Positions 8,077-17,317 of a stretch of DNA of 64,000 nt are shown in pieces. This DNA is from Evansella sp. LMS18 (lineage in GTDB: Bacteria; Bacillota; Bacilli; Bacillales; Salisediminibacteriaceae): contig NZ_CP093301.1 in the NCBI RefSeq assembly GCF_024362785.1, forward strand, positions 2,170,001-2,234,000, in the 5' to 3' direction. Both the position numbers and the translations under genes were made by a program. The notes beneath the pieces were generated by a model, which saw only the letters and a list, made by a program, of their open reading frames with translations, ran no database searches and had not been told where the DNA came from. Position 1 is the stretch's first letter, and each line of letters starts with the position of its first letter.

Positions 8077-10257
8077 ATGATGAAAACACTTCGGTCGAAA
8101 TTACTTCTGTTCTTTATGACTATTACCTTTTTTTCCTTATTTGTTATAGCGTTTGTTTCCTATAATTCGCAAAAGGAAGCCATGGAAACCCAGCTTGAAA
8201 GGTCATTTCAGCTGTATGCTCAGGGTCTGATCAGCAGTGTGCACGATATTATCGATGAAGTCAGCAGGGATGTAGGCTATCTGTCTGCAAATCCTGTCCT
8301 GAAAAATCCAGATGCTTCCCCGGAAGAAATCAAGGAGCAATTAGGAGAATTCGTCTCTTATTTTCCGATATTTGAACATGTGGTTTTATTAGATCCGGAT
8401 GGCACGGTGGTCGCTGACATGGCTGACGGGAGATATATCGGCCATAATGTAAGCGAACGGGAATGGTTTGTCAGGGCCCTGAACGGCGAAGCAAACTTCG
8501 CGGAGATTTATTATTCTCCTCTTTTAGAAAAACCGGTTTCGGTTATTGCAGTTCCTGTAACTGATAATGCAGGGAATTTAGTGGGTATCCTCAGCCCCTA
8601 TTATGATTTAGTCCATTTATGGGACTACGTTTACGCTTTTTCTGAACTGCAAAAAGAGATTGGGAATCACGCTTATGCTTTCCTTATAAATGAACAGGGG
8701 GATGTTATCGGCCATCCCGATGAGGAGCAGATATTAACACGAAATTATTTAAGGGATTTTAATCTCTCAGAAAGTGTTTTACCACAACTTGCTGCCATGG
8801 ACGGATTGTTTTTCAACGACCAAAATGGGGAAGTTGGCATGGTCAGGCAGATCCCGCATACTGGCATGTTTACCCATAACTGGTATTTAGGAGTGGCAGT
8901 GCCTGAAGCGGAACTATTGAGTCCGCTTAAAAATCTGCTGGCTCAGTACTTAATGATTTTTCTATTTATATTGGCAGCCATGTGGCTTGCAATTATCCAT
9001 TTTTCTAATTACCTGGTATCACCTGTGGAAAGGCTGCTTAAAGCTCAGGCTGAGTTTGCGGAAGGCTACAAGCCGGATCCTGTGCCGGTTGATTCATATC
9101 AGGAGATCAATCAGCTCTCCAGCGAATTTAACGTAACGATGGCAAAAGCGGTGGAGCGGGAAAATATCCATAAAAAATCAACAATGATTCTTGAAGCAAC
9201 AGATAACGCCGTGTTTGCTGTCAATACGGCTACACTTGAAATTACTACATTTAACAAAAAGTGTGAGTCGATGTTCGGTAAAAACAGGTCGGATGTAATT
9301 GGTGCTACTGTGAAGGATTTAAGCGAGTCATCAGAGGCTTTCAGATCCGTTGATGAACATTCCGGCCTAATAAAATATTTAGAAGCTGAACAGCGCCTGG
9401 ATGATTTTGAGTTTACCTGTCCGATCGACGGAGAAGAACGGTATTTATATATCCTGTTTAATCAGCTGCCAGCATCTGAAAATGAAGACAGAAAAGAAAT
9501 ACTTGTCATCATAACAGATGTTACTGAAAACAGGATGATGTTAAAGCAGCTTATCCAGTCTGAAAAGGTGAAAGCCGCTGGAGAGCTTGCAGCAAGTTTT
9601 GCCCACGAAATCAGGAATCCTCTTACCACAATCCGGGGCTTTATTCAGCTCATGGAAGCGAGGGGGATTGGGGAACAGGGAAATAGCAGGAATTACTACC
9701 AGATAATCCTTCAGGAAATTGACCGGATTAATGGTATTGTAGGAGATTTAATGAATCTAGTCCGCCCTAACGGGGATACCCAGCTGATGGAAGCTGATGT
9801 AAATGAGCTTCTTGAAGATATTACCCTTCTTTATGACGGACAGGTTTCCAGCTCAAAAGTTACCATTGAAAAAGATCTGGATGAAAATGTCCCGCTTTTC
9901 CTTACGTTTGGAAGCAAGCTTAAACAAGTTTTTATCAATATAATCAAGAACGCTTTTGAAGCTATGCCAGATGGAGGCAGCCTGACGATCAGAACTTCGT
10001 ACAATGTAAACCGGGAGACAGTGGATATTATTTTTACAGACACAGGCAGCGGTATGGACGCGTACACACTGGAAAACTTAAGGAAGCCATTCTTTACTAC
10101 AAAAGAGACGGGCACAGGCCTTGGGATGCCTACATGTTATATGATTATTGAAGAACTAGGCGGCGAGATCAAAGTTGAAAGTGAACCTGGGAAAGGAACT
10201 GTGTTTACTGTAAGGCTTCCTGTGGGACTGAAGGATTCAGGACTGAAAGGGGCGTAA
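8077..10257 (+). CDS. Membrane sensor histidine kinase (dCache-HAMP-PAS-HisKA), sporulation-kinase-like
   Basis: A 726-residue kinase. Membrane segments at about 9-31 and 288-312 bracket an extracellular double-Cache domain with the typical GHNVSEREWF stretch, so it probably binds a small ligand. A HAMP linker (about 311-365) and a PAS domain (about 370-480) follow. The HisKA block has SFAHEIRNPLTTIRGFIQLM with the phosphoacceptor near His510. The ATPase domain shows the N box (NIIKNAFEAM), DTGSGM and GTGLGM. The HEIRNPLTTIRGF form is typical of the KinA-E group feeding Spo0A through the phosphorelay. No response regulator is adjacent, which fits such orphan kinases. The ribosome site is weak (AGGT), suggesting low expression. 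Confidence 0.9.
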   Translation: MMKTLRSKLLLFFMTITFFSLFVIAFVSYNSQKEAMETQLERSFQLYAQGLISSVHDIIDEVSRDVGYLSANPVLKNPDASPEEIKEQLGEFVSYFPIFEHVVLLDPDGTVVADMADGRYIGHNVSEREWFVRALNGEANFAEIYYSPLLEKPVSVIAVPVTDNAGNLVGILSPYYDLVHLWDYVYAFSELQKEIGNHAYAFLINEQGDVIGHPDEEQILTRNYLRDFNLSESVLPQLAAMDGLFFNDQNGEVGMVRQIPHTGMFTHNWYLGVAVPEAELLSPLKNLLAQYLMIFLFILAAMWLAIIHFSNYLVSPVERLLKAQAEFAEGYKPDPVPVDSYQEINQLSSEFNVTMAKAVERENIHKKSTMILEATDNAVFAVNTATLEITTFNKKCESMFGKNRSDVIGATVKDLSESSEAFRSVDEHSGLIKYLEAEQRLDDFEFTCPIDGEERYLYILFNQLPASENEDRKEILVIITDVTENRMMLKQLIQSEKVKAAGELAASFAHEIRNPLTTIRGFIQLMEARGIGEQGNSRNYYQIILQEIDRINGIVGDLMNLVRPNGDTQLMEADVNELLEDITLLYDGQVSSSKVTIEKDLDENVPLFLTFGSKLKQVFINIIKNAFEAMPDGGSLTIRTSYNVNRETVDIIFTDTGSGMDAYTLENLRKPFFTTKETGTGLGMPTCYMIIEELGGEIKVESEPGKGTVFTVRLPVGLKDSGLKGA

Positions 10258-10262
10258 GCGGA

Positions 10263-10299
10263 AGGTCTGGTACTGATGGCAGTATCAGGCCTGTTTTTT
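10263..10299 (+). terminator. Terminator after histidine kinase
   Basis: AGGTCTGGTACTG pairs with CAGTATCAGGCCT (two G-T pairs) around a 4-base loop, followed by TGTTTTTT. Confidence 0.85.
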
Positions 10300-10307
10300 G
10301 GGGTGTG

Positions 10308-10364
10308 TTGACAGACGGTAAATGGGTATAATATAGTAATTATAAATTATCTCGAATTCGAACC
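10308..10364 (+). promoter_or_regulatory. Promoter and operator-like site of the MarR gene
   Basis: TTGACA (10308-10313), 18 bases, then TATAGT (10332-10337) is a plausible sigma-A promoter. Just downstream is TATCTCGAATTCGAAC (from 10348). Its first eleven bases, TATCTCGAATT, recur exactly at 11059 in front of wrbA. B. subtilis MhqR operators are of the form TATCTCGAAT...GATA, so this is probably an autoregulatory site. Confidence 0.6.
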
Positions 10365-10393
10365 AATTGACAGAAAAAAAGGATTTGATCAAT

Positions 10394-10849
10394 ATGGATA
10401 AGATAATTAAAGAAATTAATGAGGAAGAACTGTCGTTGAAATTGTTTGTCGTCTTAACACGTGCAATGCAGTCAGTAAAGAAACGTGTTGAGGAAGATAT
10501 CAGAAAACACGGTCTCAATCCTACTGAGTTTGCTGTTCTGGAGCTTCTTTATAATAAAGGAGACCAGCCGATTCAGAAAATCGGCGATAAGGTGCTTATT
10601 GCGAGCAGCAGTACCACCTATGTCGTTGATAAACTGGAAAAGAAGAGTTATCTGAGAAGAAGGCCCTGCCCGAAGGATCGGCGTATCACACACGCTACGC
10701 TAACAGAGGAAGGGACTGCTTTAATGGATGAAATATTCCCTAAGCACCAGGAAGCTATCGGGGAGATATTTAAAGGTGCGGATATAAAGGAAAAGGAACA
10801 GCTAATATTCCTCCTGAAAAAATTGGGGTACTACGCCCAGGAGCTTTAA
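10394..10849 (+). CDS. MarR-family regulator, MhqR-like
   Basis: A 151-residue winged-helix repressor. The ATG at 10394 follows AAAGGA; a TTG at 10367 lies inside the operator region and is unlikely. The helix-turn-helix and wing occupy about 55-105, with IGDKVLIASSSTTYVVDKLEKK as recognition part and RRRPCPKDRRITHATLTEEG as the wing; the single Cys in the wing lies where MhqR-type proteins have PCEKDRR. MhqR controls quinone- and electrophile-detoxifying oxidoreductases. The shared operator sequence and the adjacent quinone reductase gene support the same job here. Confidence 0.85.
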   Translation: MDKIIKEINEEELSLKLFVVLTRAMQSVKKRVEEDIRKHGLNPTEFAVLELLYNKGDQPIQKIGDKVLIASSSTTYVVDKLEKKSYLRRRPCPKDRRITHATLTEEGTALMDEIFPKHQEAIGEIFKGADIKEKEQLIFLLKKLGYYAQEL

Positions 10850-10975
10850 GTTAACGGCTCCTGGCCAAGTATTTACAACGCTTTAAATAAACCTTCGATG
10901 AATTTTTTATTATTAACTTACAAAAATAAAGTTGTTTATGTTGAATTAGTAATAAACGGTATGTTAATATTTTAA

Positions 10976-11092
10976 TTGACGGGAATTCAAAGACTTTCGT
11001 ATATTCTGAAAAAGCACTTGAGTACGAACAGTACTCTTTGTGTGTTACTTTGCTTTTATATCTCGAATTAAAGATAAATTAATTTGAGATAT
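10976..11092 (+). promoter_or_regulatory. wrbA upstream region with long inverted-repeat operator
   Basis: A possible promoter is TTGACG (10976) - 18 bases - TATATT (11000). Further down lies a striking inverted repeat: ATATCTCGAATTAA (11058-11071), a 7-base spacer, TTAATTTGAGATAT (11079-11092), with one mismatch in 14. It shares TATCTCGAATT with the site in front of the MarR gene. The remaining bases to the wrbA start show nothing else recognisable. The 5' leader would be over 150 bases long. Confidence 0.65.
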
Positions 11093-11254
11093 TCAGGCAA
11101 TGTATGAAGGCAGGAATTTTCCGGAAAAATAGGAATGTGGAAAGCGCAACAGAAGTGGATGGAGTCAATTGGCTGTGGAATTTTTAAAAAGGCTTTGTTG
11201 GCGTTAAAATCAACAGCAAACAAACAACATAGCAAAAAAAGGGAGATGACTAAA

Positions 11255-11866
11255 ATGGCAAAAGTTAATTTAGCAGTAATTTATTACAGTTCTACAGGTA
11301 CGAACTATCAGTTGGCAAAGTGGGCGGAAGAAGGCGCAAAAAACGCAGGAGCAGAAGTAAAACTCGTAAAGGTTCCTGAGCTTGCTCCAAAAGAAGCTAT
11401 CGCATCAAACCCTGCCTGGGAAAAGCATCTTGAAGAAACAAAAGATGTACCAACTGCAGCTCATGAAGATCTTGAGTGGGCAGACGCAATCATCTTCAGC
11501 GTACCGACTCGTTTCGGTAACATGCCTGCACAAATGAGACAGTTCATTGATACAACAGGCGGCCTCTGGGCAGAAGGCAAGCTGGTGAACAAAGTTGTGA
11601 GCGCAATGTCTTCAGCAAGCAATGCTCATGGCGGACAGGAAGCAACTATTCTTTCTCTTTATACATCCATGTTCCACTGGGGAGCAATCATCGCTGGCCC
11701 AGGATACAGTGACCCTGTACAGTTCGCTGCAGGAGGAAACCCTTACGGTGTCAGTGTTACAGTAGGACAGGACGGCCAAATGCAGGAAGACGTAGAAGAA
11801 GCTGCAAAATACCAGGCGAAGCGTACTGTGCAAGTTGCAGAGTGGGTTAAGCAGGGACAGCAGTAA
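11255..11866 (+). CDS. wrbA: NAD(P)H:quinone oxidoreductase, WrbA type
   Basis: A 203-residue flavodoxin-fold enzyme. The ATG follows GGGAG at 9 bases. The FMN phosphate loop YYSSTGTNYQLAKW is at about 9-22, and the FMN-contacting stretches PTRFGNMPAQMRQF and SSASNAHGGQEATIL follow in family order. WrbA enzymes reduce quinones by two electrons and so avoid semiquinone radicals; they act in the cytosol as tetramers. Codon use is biased toward a few codons, as in highly expressed genes. Control by the neighbouring MarR regulator is suggested by the shared operator. The C-terminus is duplicated at DNA level just past the stop. Confidence 0.92.
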   Translation: MAKVNLAVIYYSSTGTNYQLAKWAEEGAKNAGAEVKLVKVPELAPKEAIASNPAWEKHLEETKDVPTAAHEDLEWADAIIFSVPTRFGNMPAQMRQFIDTTGGLWAEGKLVNKVVSAMSSASNAHGGQEATILSLYTSMFHWGAIIAGPGYSDPVQFAAGGNPYGVSVTVGQDGQMQEDVEEAAKYQAKRTVQVAEWVKQGQQ

Positions 11867-11910
11867 TAAGATAGATTATGGGTTAAGCAAGACCAGCAGT
11901 AATAAGATAG
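11843..11910 (+). repeat. Tandem duplication of the wrbA 3' end
   Basis: A 32-base stretch at 11843-11874 (TGGGTTAAGC...AAGATAG), containing the last codons and stop of wrbA, is repeated at 11879-11910 with only two or three changes. The offset is 36 bases. The second copy is not translated with wrbA because the stop TAA of the first copy is intact. It looks like a recent local slippage event. Confidence 0.85.
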
Positions 11911-11923
11911 GAATATAGGGACC

Positions 11924-11957
11924 CAGCGGGCAGTTTTTAACTGCCTGCTGTTTTTTT
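11924..11957 (+). terminator. Terminator after wrbA
   Basis: CAGCGGGCAGTT pairs with AACTGCCTGCTG (one G-T pair), then seven T. It separates wrbA from the 52-bp array that follows. Confidence 0.9.
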
Positions 11958-12019
11958 GTGTCTCTCGAGTTAGTGGGGACCGGGAGAGATAGATGCTTGC
12001 GGTCCCTGGGGGCCGTCCA

Positions 12020-13411
12020 GCTAGTGAGGTGCCGCAAGAGTGTCATGGGGTTCCTGAGTGTAGCTTCAGAAGTACTAAGTACCACAAGAATTACTTACGG
12101 TACTTGAGAATGGGAAATGTTGCTGCTCAAGGGATGCAAGAGGCTCTTGCGGGAATTGAGAATGGTAGAGGTTGCTGTTCAAGGGATGCAAGAGGCTCTT
12201 GCGGGAATTGAGAAGGAGGGAGGTTGCTGTTCAAGAGATGCAAGAGGCTCTTGCGGGAATTGAGAATGGGAAAAGTTGCTGTTCAAGGGATGCAAGAGGC
12301 TCTTGCGGGAATTGAGAATGGGAAGGTTGCTGCTCAAGGGATGCAAGAGGCTCTTGCGGGAATTGAGAAAGGGAAAGGTTGCTGTTCAAGGGACGCAAGA
12401 GGCTCTTGCGGGAATTGAGAAAGGGAAAGGTTGCTGTTCAAGGGATGCAAGAGGCTCTTGCGGGAATTGAGAAGGAGGGAGGTTGCTGCTCAAGGGATGC
12501 AAGAGGCTCTTGCGGGAATTGAGAAGGAGGGAGGTTGCTGCTCAAGGGATGCAAGAGGCTCTTGCGGGAATTGAGAAGGGGAAAGGTTGCTGCTCAAGGG
12601 ATGCAAGAGGCTCTTGCGGGAATTGAGAAGGGGAAAGGTTGCTGTTCAAGGGATGCAAGAGGCTCTTGCGGGAATTGAGAAGGGGAAAGGTTGCTGTTCA
12701 AGGGATGCAAGAGGCTCTTGCGGGAATTGAGAAGGGGAGAGGTTGCTGTTCAAGGGATGCAAGAGGCTCTTGCGGGAATTGAGAAAGGGAAAGGTTGCTG
12801 CTCAAGGGATGCAAGAGGCTCTTGCGGGAATTGAGAAAGGGAAAGGTTGCTGTTCAAGGGATGCAAGAGGCTCTTGCGGGAATTGAGAAAGGGAAAGGTT
12901 GCTGTTCAAGGGATGCAAGAGGTTCTTGCGGGAATTGAGAAGGAGGGAGGTTGCTGCTCAAGGGATGCAAGAGGCTCTTGCGGGAATTGAGAAAGGGAAA
13001 GGTTGCTGTTCAAGGGATGCAAGAGGCTCTTGCGGGAATTGAGAAAGGGAAAGGTTGCTGCTCAAGGGATGCAAGAGGCTCTTGCGGGAATTGAGAAAGG
13101 GAGAGGTTGCTGCTCAAGGGATGCAAGAGGCTCTTGCGGGAATTGAGAAGAGGAAAGGTTGCTGTTCAAGGGATGCAAGAGGCTCTTGCGGGAATTGAGA
13201 AAGGGAAAGGTTGCTGTTCAAGGGATGCAAGAGGTTCTTGCGGGAATTGAGAAAGGGAAAGGTTGCTGTTCAAGGGATGCAAGAGGCTCTTGCGGGAATT
13301 GAGAATGGGGAAGGTTGCTGCTCAAGGGATGCAAGAGGCTCTTGCGGGAATTGAGAAGGAGGGAGGTTGCTGCTCAAGGGATGCAAGAGGCGCTTGCGGG
13401 AATTGAGGAAG
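12020..13411. repeat. 52-bp tandem hairpin array A (25 strong units plus 2 eroded)
   Basis: The core GCAAGAGGCTCTTGCGGGAA recurs at 12136, 12188, 12240, 12292, 12343 and then every 52 bases to 13383, 25 times. Two eroded cores in phase (12034, 12084) precede them. Each core is a perfect GCAAGAG-G-CTCTTGC hairpin. In units with CTCAAGGGAT before it, an outer CTCAA/TTGAG pair extends the stem. Between cores the sequence varies slightly (GAAAGGGAAAGGTTGCTG, GAAGGAGGGAGGTTGCTG), so variants are shuffled along the array. 52 is not a multiple of three and all frames break, so it is not a protein repeat. It lies between the wrbA terminator and the convergent dbpA gene. Confidence 0.95.
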
Positions 13412-13446
13412 GGAATCCCATCAACTCAAGTAACGAAAGAGTATGA

Positions 13447-13489
13447 TTCGTTCCCTCAGCGAGAGGAACCCGGCAATTGAGGGAACGAA
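13447..13489. repeat. 12-bp inverted repeat next to array A
   Basis: TTCGTTCCCTCA (13447-13458) and TGAGGGAACGAA (13478-13489) are perfect inverted copies 19 bases apart. No T-run follows, so it is not a typical terminator. A C-homopolymer (about 11 C) lies at 13509 in the same gap. The GGAACGAAAG end resembles the AACGAAA core of the 21-bp arrays. Confidence 0.6.
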
Positions 13490-13637
13490 AGGCGGACGGA
13501 ATTTTCCACCCCCCCCCTCTTATCCTCCAATGATAAGACTTAAGAAGACAAGTTACCCCAACAGCCCCCTCAGAAATGCCAGCAGAGACAGAGACTTAGA
13601 CTAATTTGCCCAGATTATTGCCGATATGCAGACCCCT

Positions 13638-15089
13638 TTATGTCCTCGCTTTAGCTTTATGAACCTTCAGCTGTTTACCTTTAATCGTTTTGCCCTTCAT
13701 TTCCTGGAGAACCAGGGAACCCTTGCCGTTCAGGATCTCAACATAAGTAGCGGATTCCTGAATAGTAATAATCCCGATGTCATCGCCTGTAATACCTGGA
13801 ATACTCGTTATGGTGCCAACGAAGTCGACTGCCCTGAGCTTCTTTTTCTTGCCGCCATTAAAATAGAGTTTCATTATATTTTTATTAACTGCCGCACTTT
13901 TGTCTTTTTTCTCCGGAGCTTTTGTACTGATTTTTTGATTAAATAAATCTTTATTTACAGAAACCTCTTCTTGATCAGGCACTTTCCTGACAGGAATCGA
14001 AAAGCCGATGTATTCCTGGATTTCCTCTACAAATCTATTGTCCCGGGGCGTCGCAAACGTAATTGCTTTTCCAGTGTTGCCGGCTCGGCCGGTTCTGCCG
14101 GTGCGATGTACATAACTTTCTTTTTCCATCGGGGTATCGTAATTGACCACGAGGGAAATGTTGTCCACGTCAATTCCCCGTGCAGCCACATCCGTAGCTG
14201 CTAAATAGCGGAATCTTCCTTGTTTAAAAGCATTCATGACAGAGAATCTGTCTTTTTGGACGAGGCCGCCGTGCAGCTTTTCGCACGGATAACCAGCCCT
14301 CTTCAGCTGGCTGAACAGTTTGTCCACTTTTTCCTGAGTGTTGCAGAAAATGATGCAGCTGTCGGGATTCTCCGCAACAGTTACATCTTTAAGCAGGGAA
14401 AACTTGTTTTCCTCCCTGACTTCAAGGAGTTCATGGCTGATTTTTTCCGTCGTCACTCCTGTACCGGCAATTTCCACGTCCACAGGATCGGTCATATATT
14501 TACCGCAGAGCCTCTGGACATCTTCAGGAATAGTTGCGGAAAAAACAGCGGTCATTCTGTCTGCGGGCAGCTCATTAATAATTGCTTCCACCTGGTCAAT
14601 GAAGCCCATATTCAGCATCTCATCGGCTTCATCAATAACCAGATATTCAATTTTATCCACTGCCAGCGTCCCTTTCTGAATATGGTCAAGGGTACGTCCA
14701 GGTGTTCCCACCACTACATGATTTTTCTGCTTAAGTTCAAGTTTTTGCCTGTCGAAAGGCTCTTTTCCGTAAATGGCAGCTGCTTTGACCCGCTTAAACC
14801 TGCCGATGTGGGTAATGTCCTCTTTGACCTGAGCGGCGAGTTCCCGTGTTGGTGTGAGCACCAGTGCCCGGGGCCTGTTCTCTTCCCATTCTGCCAGTTC
14901 ACAGAGAGGAATACCGAAGGAAGCGGTTTTCCCGGTACCTGTCTGCGATCTCACAATCAAATCTTTTTTCTGGAGAAAAACAGGAATCACTTTTTGCTGC
15001 ACCTCGGTTGGCTTTTTATAATGCAGCTGTTCCAGCGCTTCGAGGATTTCCCCGCTTAGTTTAAAATCTTTAAAATTACTTGTACTCAT
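13638..15089 (-). CDS. dbpA: DEAD-box RNA helicase DbpA/YxiN
   Basis: A 483-residue helicase. Motifs in order: Q motif near 28-33, Walker A as [10 protein letters not shown] (about 49-58), [16 protein letters not shown] ([13 protein letters not shown]), SAT, then [11 protein letters not shown] and [10 protein letters not shown] in the second RecA domain. The last 75 residues (from about [19 protein letters not shown]) form the DbpA RNA-binding domain (PF03880), which directs the enzyme to hairpin 92 of 23S rRNA. It therefore acts in late assembly of the large ribosomal subunit. Length matches B. subtilis YxiN. GAGGTTG stands before the ATG. Confidence 0.95.
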   Translation of the reverse strand: MSTSNFKDFKLSGEILEALEQLHYKKPTEVQQKVIPVFLQKKDLIVRSQTGTGKTASFGIPLCELAEWEENRPRALVLTPTRELAAQVKEDITHIGRFKRVKAAAIYGKEPFDRQKLELKQKNHVVVGTPGRTLDHIQKGTLAVDKIEYLVIDEADEMLNMGFIDQVEAIINELPADRMTAVFSATIPEDVQRLCGKYMTDPVDVEIAGTGVTTEKISHELLEVREENKFSLLKDVTVAENPDSCIIFCNTQEKVDKLFSQLKRAGYPCEKLHGGLVQKDRFSVMNAFKQGRFRYLAATDVAARGIDVDNISLVVNYDTPMEKESYVHRTGRTGRAGNTGKAITFATPRDNRFVEEIQEYIGFSIPVRKVPDQEEVSVNKDLFNQKISTKAPEKKDKSAAVNKNIMKLYFNGGKKKKLRAVDFVGTITSIPGITGDDIGIITIQESATYVEILNGKGSLVLQEMKGKTIKGKQLKVHKAKART

Positions 15090-15184
15090 CTATTTACAAC
15101 CTCATTTTCCGGTAGTTTAACGAATTTAACGAACTTACACTATGTCTTCCCATTTTTTAAACGGATATGCAATTTCAAACTGAA

Positions 15185-15231
15185 GAAAAAAGCAACTGCC
15201 TGTAAAAATGGGCAGTTGCTAGCTTTTTTTC
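15185..15231 (-). terminator. Terminator after htpX
   Basis: AGCAACTGCC and GGCAGTTGCT form a 10-bp stem with T-runs on both sides (read on the minus strand it ends in TTTTTTC), placed just after the htpX stop and before dbpA. Confidence 0.88.
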
Positions 15232-15233
15232 TG

Positions 15234-16151
15234 TTAACGCTCTTCAAGGCGTGCGATTCGCTCATCGAGATCAGGGTGGGAGGAGAACAGCTTGGCCACT
15301 CCGCCTTTTCCGCTGATTTTCATTGTAGCGATTGCTGAGTCATCGGTGCGGTCATTGTTAACATTCGCACGGTCAACATGTCTTTTAAGGGAACGAAGCG
15401 CGTGTGCCATTTTATCACGGCCTGCCAGGTCGGCTCCGCCACGGTCCGCATGGAATTCACGGTAACGGGAGAATGCCATAACGACGATACTTCCAAGGAT
15501 CGAGAACAGGATCTGGAAAATGATAATTGCTGCGAAACGTACAACAGTCTGCATTTCGGAACGTACGAGTCTGGATACTAGGATTGCAGCTATTCTGGAG
15601 AAGAAAACAACAAACGTGTTAACTACCCCCTGAAGCAGTGTCATCGTAACCATATCGCCGTTGGCAACGTGGGCAACCTCGTGTGCGATAACACCTTCGA
15701 CGGCATCATCATCCATGGAATTAAGCAGTCCTGATGATACAGCCACGAGGGAACGCTTTTTCGAAGGTCCTGTTGCAAAGGCGTTTACTTCAGGTGACTG
15801 GTAGATCCCGACTTCCGGCATGTGAGGAAGCCCTGCAGCACGGGAAAGGCGGTGCACCTTTTCAACTACTGCACGCTCCTGTGAAGTTAAATTGTCGTTC
15901 GGATCGAGCACTTTTACTTTCATCATCTTCTTTGCCATCCATCTGGACATGGCAAGAGAGATAAAGGAACCAGTAAAACCAACTAAAAGACTGAATACGC
16001 CAAGAGCAACTAAATCTATTCCCAGGCCAGGGCCGCCAGTATCAAAAGTGCCGCCGATGTCTGTGAATGAAACGATAAGCCCCCAGACGATAACAATCGT
16101 TGTCATAACGAGAATGTTTGTCAAAATAAAAAATAAAACTCTTTTCCCCAT
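15234..16151 (-). CDS. htpX: Membrane zinc metalloprotease HtpX
   Basis: A 305-residue M48 protease. Two N-terminal membrane segments (about 5-27 and 46-68) precede the catalytic part. The zinc motif HEVAH is at 157-161, followed by two hydrophobic segments and the distal Glu in [15 protein letters not shown] (about 231-245). HtpX degrades misfolded membrane proteins in the inner membrane and cooperates with FtsH. The length and the order of segments fit the family. The gene is preceded by its own A/T-rich promoter region. Confidence 0.95.
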   Translation of the reverse strand: MGKRVLFFILTNILVMTTIVIVWGLIVSFTDIGGTFDTGGPGLGIDLVALGVFSLLVGFTGSFISLAMSRWMAKKMMKVKVLDPNDNLTSQERAVVEKVHRLSRAAGLPHMPEVGIYQSPEVNAFATGPSKKRSLVAVSSGLLNSMDDDAVEGVIAHEVAHVANGDMVTMTLLQGVVNTFVVFFSRIAAILVSRLVRSEMQTVVRFAAIIIFQILFSILGSIVVMAFSRYREFHADRGGADLAGRDKMAHALRSLKRHVDRANVNNDRTDDSAIATMKISGKGGVAKLFSSHPDLDERIARLEER

Positions 16152-16459
16152 CGTAGTCCTCCATATCTATAGTATAGTAATATATTTTATCACGTTTTCG
16201 CAGGCTGGTCAGGTTATTGTCCCTGAATAAGAGGCAACTAACCAGATTTTTTTCTGCCAATAGTTTTATACGGAAAGCAAGGGAAAAGGTTTCAGATTTA
16301 ATTTGAAAATGTAAGGTTCCCTGTCCAGGTGTAGGATTGCTGGGCTGGAGTTGCGGGACAGTATAAGGGGGAGTGGAAGAGAAGGGAAATTATTTTCATA
16401 TTACATACATTTTTTCCAGTTAATTTGAAAACCTAACAATGGAAAGTGAGGTGCCAGGA
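16152..16459. other. Divergent intergenic region, htpX / DUF3231 gene
   Basis: About 310 bases carrying the promoters of two divergent genes. A 6-bp CTGTCC...GGACAG pair around 16319-16359 is too short to interpret. No riboswitch, small gene or repeat-family member was seen here. Confidence 0.4.
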
Positions 16460-17017
16460 ATGCCAAATCCTTTTGAGGCTGTATGGAATATGTTGAAAAT
16501 CGGAGTGGATTCTGCAGATGAACCAACCGCTCCGCTGAATATTATAGAGGCGGGTGACTGCTGGAAATACATGACAATGGTTGAGAATTTCCTCCGTTAT
16601 GAGGAAACGGGGATGAATACATCTACAGATGACGAAATAAGAGAAATGCTGAACGATGTGATTAAAGTGTGTGAATCACAGGCAGAAAGGCTTTCGAAGT
16701 TTATGAAACAGGAAGGGATACCTTTACCAGATGTTACTTCCGCAAAGCCGGTCTCCAACCCTAATGAAATTCCTCTTGGAGTTAAACTCACTGATGATGA
16801 AATCGCAAACGGAATTGCATTTAAAATGGTATTATGCGCGCAGCATTGTGCAAAAGGCCAGGCAGATGCCATTCGTTATGATATTGGAATGCTTTGGCTT
16901 GAGTTTTTCTCTGAATGGGTGACATTCGGAGCTACTTTGAAAGCGCTGATGAGGAAGCGGGGGTGGCTTAAAGTACCGCCGTACTATTACACTCCAGGCT
17001 CCCCGCAGGAAAAATAA
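16460..17017 (+). CDS. DUF3231 family protein, single-domain form
   Basis: A 185-residue protein that starts at the ATG preceded by AGTGAGGTG; the ATG at 16439 lacks a ribosome site. It carries the DUF3231 (PF11553) pattern of a long helical bundle with KPVSNPNEIPLGVKLTDDEIAN around residues 100-122. Most family members in Bacillus contain two such repeats in about 340 residues, so this is the half-size form. The fold is ferritin-like and the function is not established; several members are linked to spores or stress. It stands alone and has its own terminator. Confidence 0.8.
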   Translation: MPNPFEAVWNMLKIGVDSADEPTAPLNIIEAGDCWKYMTMVENFLRYEETGMNTSTDDEIREMLNDVIKVCESQAERLSKFMKQEGIPLPDVTSAKPVSNPNEIPLGVKLTDDEIANGIAFKMVLCAQHCAKGQADAIRYDIGMLWLEFFSEWVTFGATLKALMRKRGWLKVPPYYYTPGSPQEK

Positions 17018-17033
17018 TGAACTTTCACTTATC

Positions 17034-17060
17034 GCCGGTCTCATTGTGAGGCCGGCTTTT
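17034..17060 (+). terminator. Terminator after DUF3231 gene
   Basis: GCCGGTCTCA-TTG-TGAGGCCGGC forms a tight 10-bp stem with one G-T pair, then TTTT. Confidence 0.8.
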
Positions 17061-17317
17061 ACTATGTTCACAAAATCGTGCGGGGTCTGGCCCCTGAACG
17101 TTTTTTGGGTTGCAGGAAACTATTTTGGTTTGGATTTCGTCTAAGATAGAGTGGAGTATTTTATTTCTTGTAAATTTTCAAAAAATATATGCATTTTTTA
17201 AGGGAATAAATGTATATTAGATATATTAAATAGGAAGGAGCTGGACACGCAGTTTCATTTTCTAATAAGCTTCGGGAAAAACAGCCTTTCAGAAAAAAAG
17301 AGAAAGCAGGGGGAGTC

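Noticed and set aside
10837-10866. Terminator after the MarR gene (CCAGGAGC...GCTCCTGG)
   Set aside because: The stem is perfect but no T-run follows; I could not tell a terminator from a chance hairpin that overlaps the stop codon.
12020-13411. CRISPR array
   Set aside because: The units are alike over their whole 52 bp; there are no unique spacers, and no cas genes are in the window.
13509-13519. C homopolymer as a phase-variation switch
   Set aside because: It lies in non-coding sequence over 100 bp from the end of dbpA and in no promoter that I can see.
14220-15059. 279-residue protein opposite dbpA
   Set aside because: It lies fully antisense to a clear DEAD-box helicase and has no ribosome site or recognisable motif.
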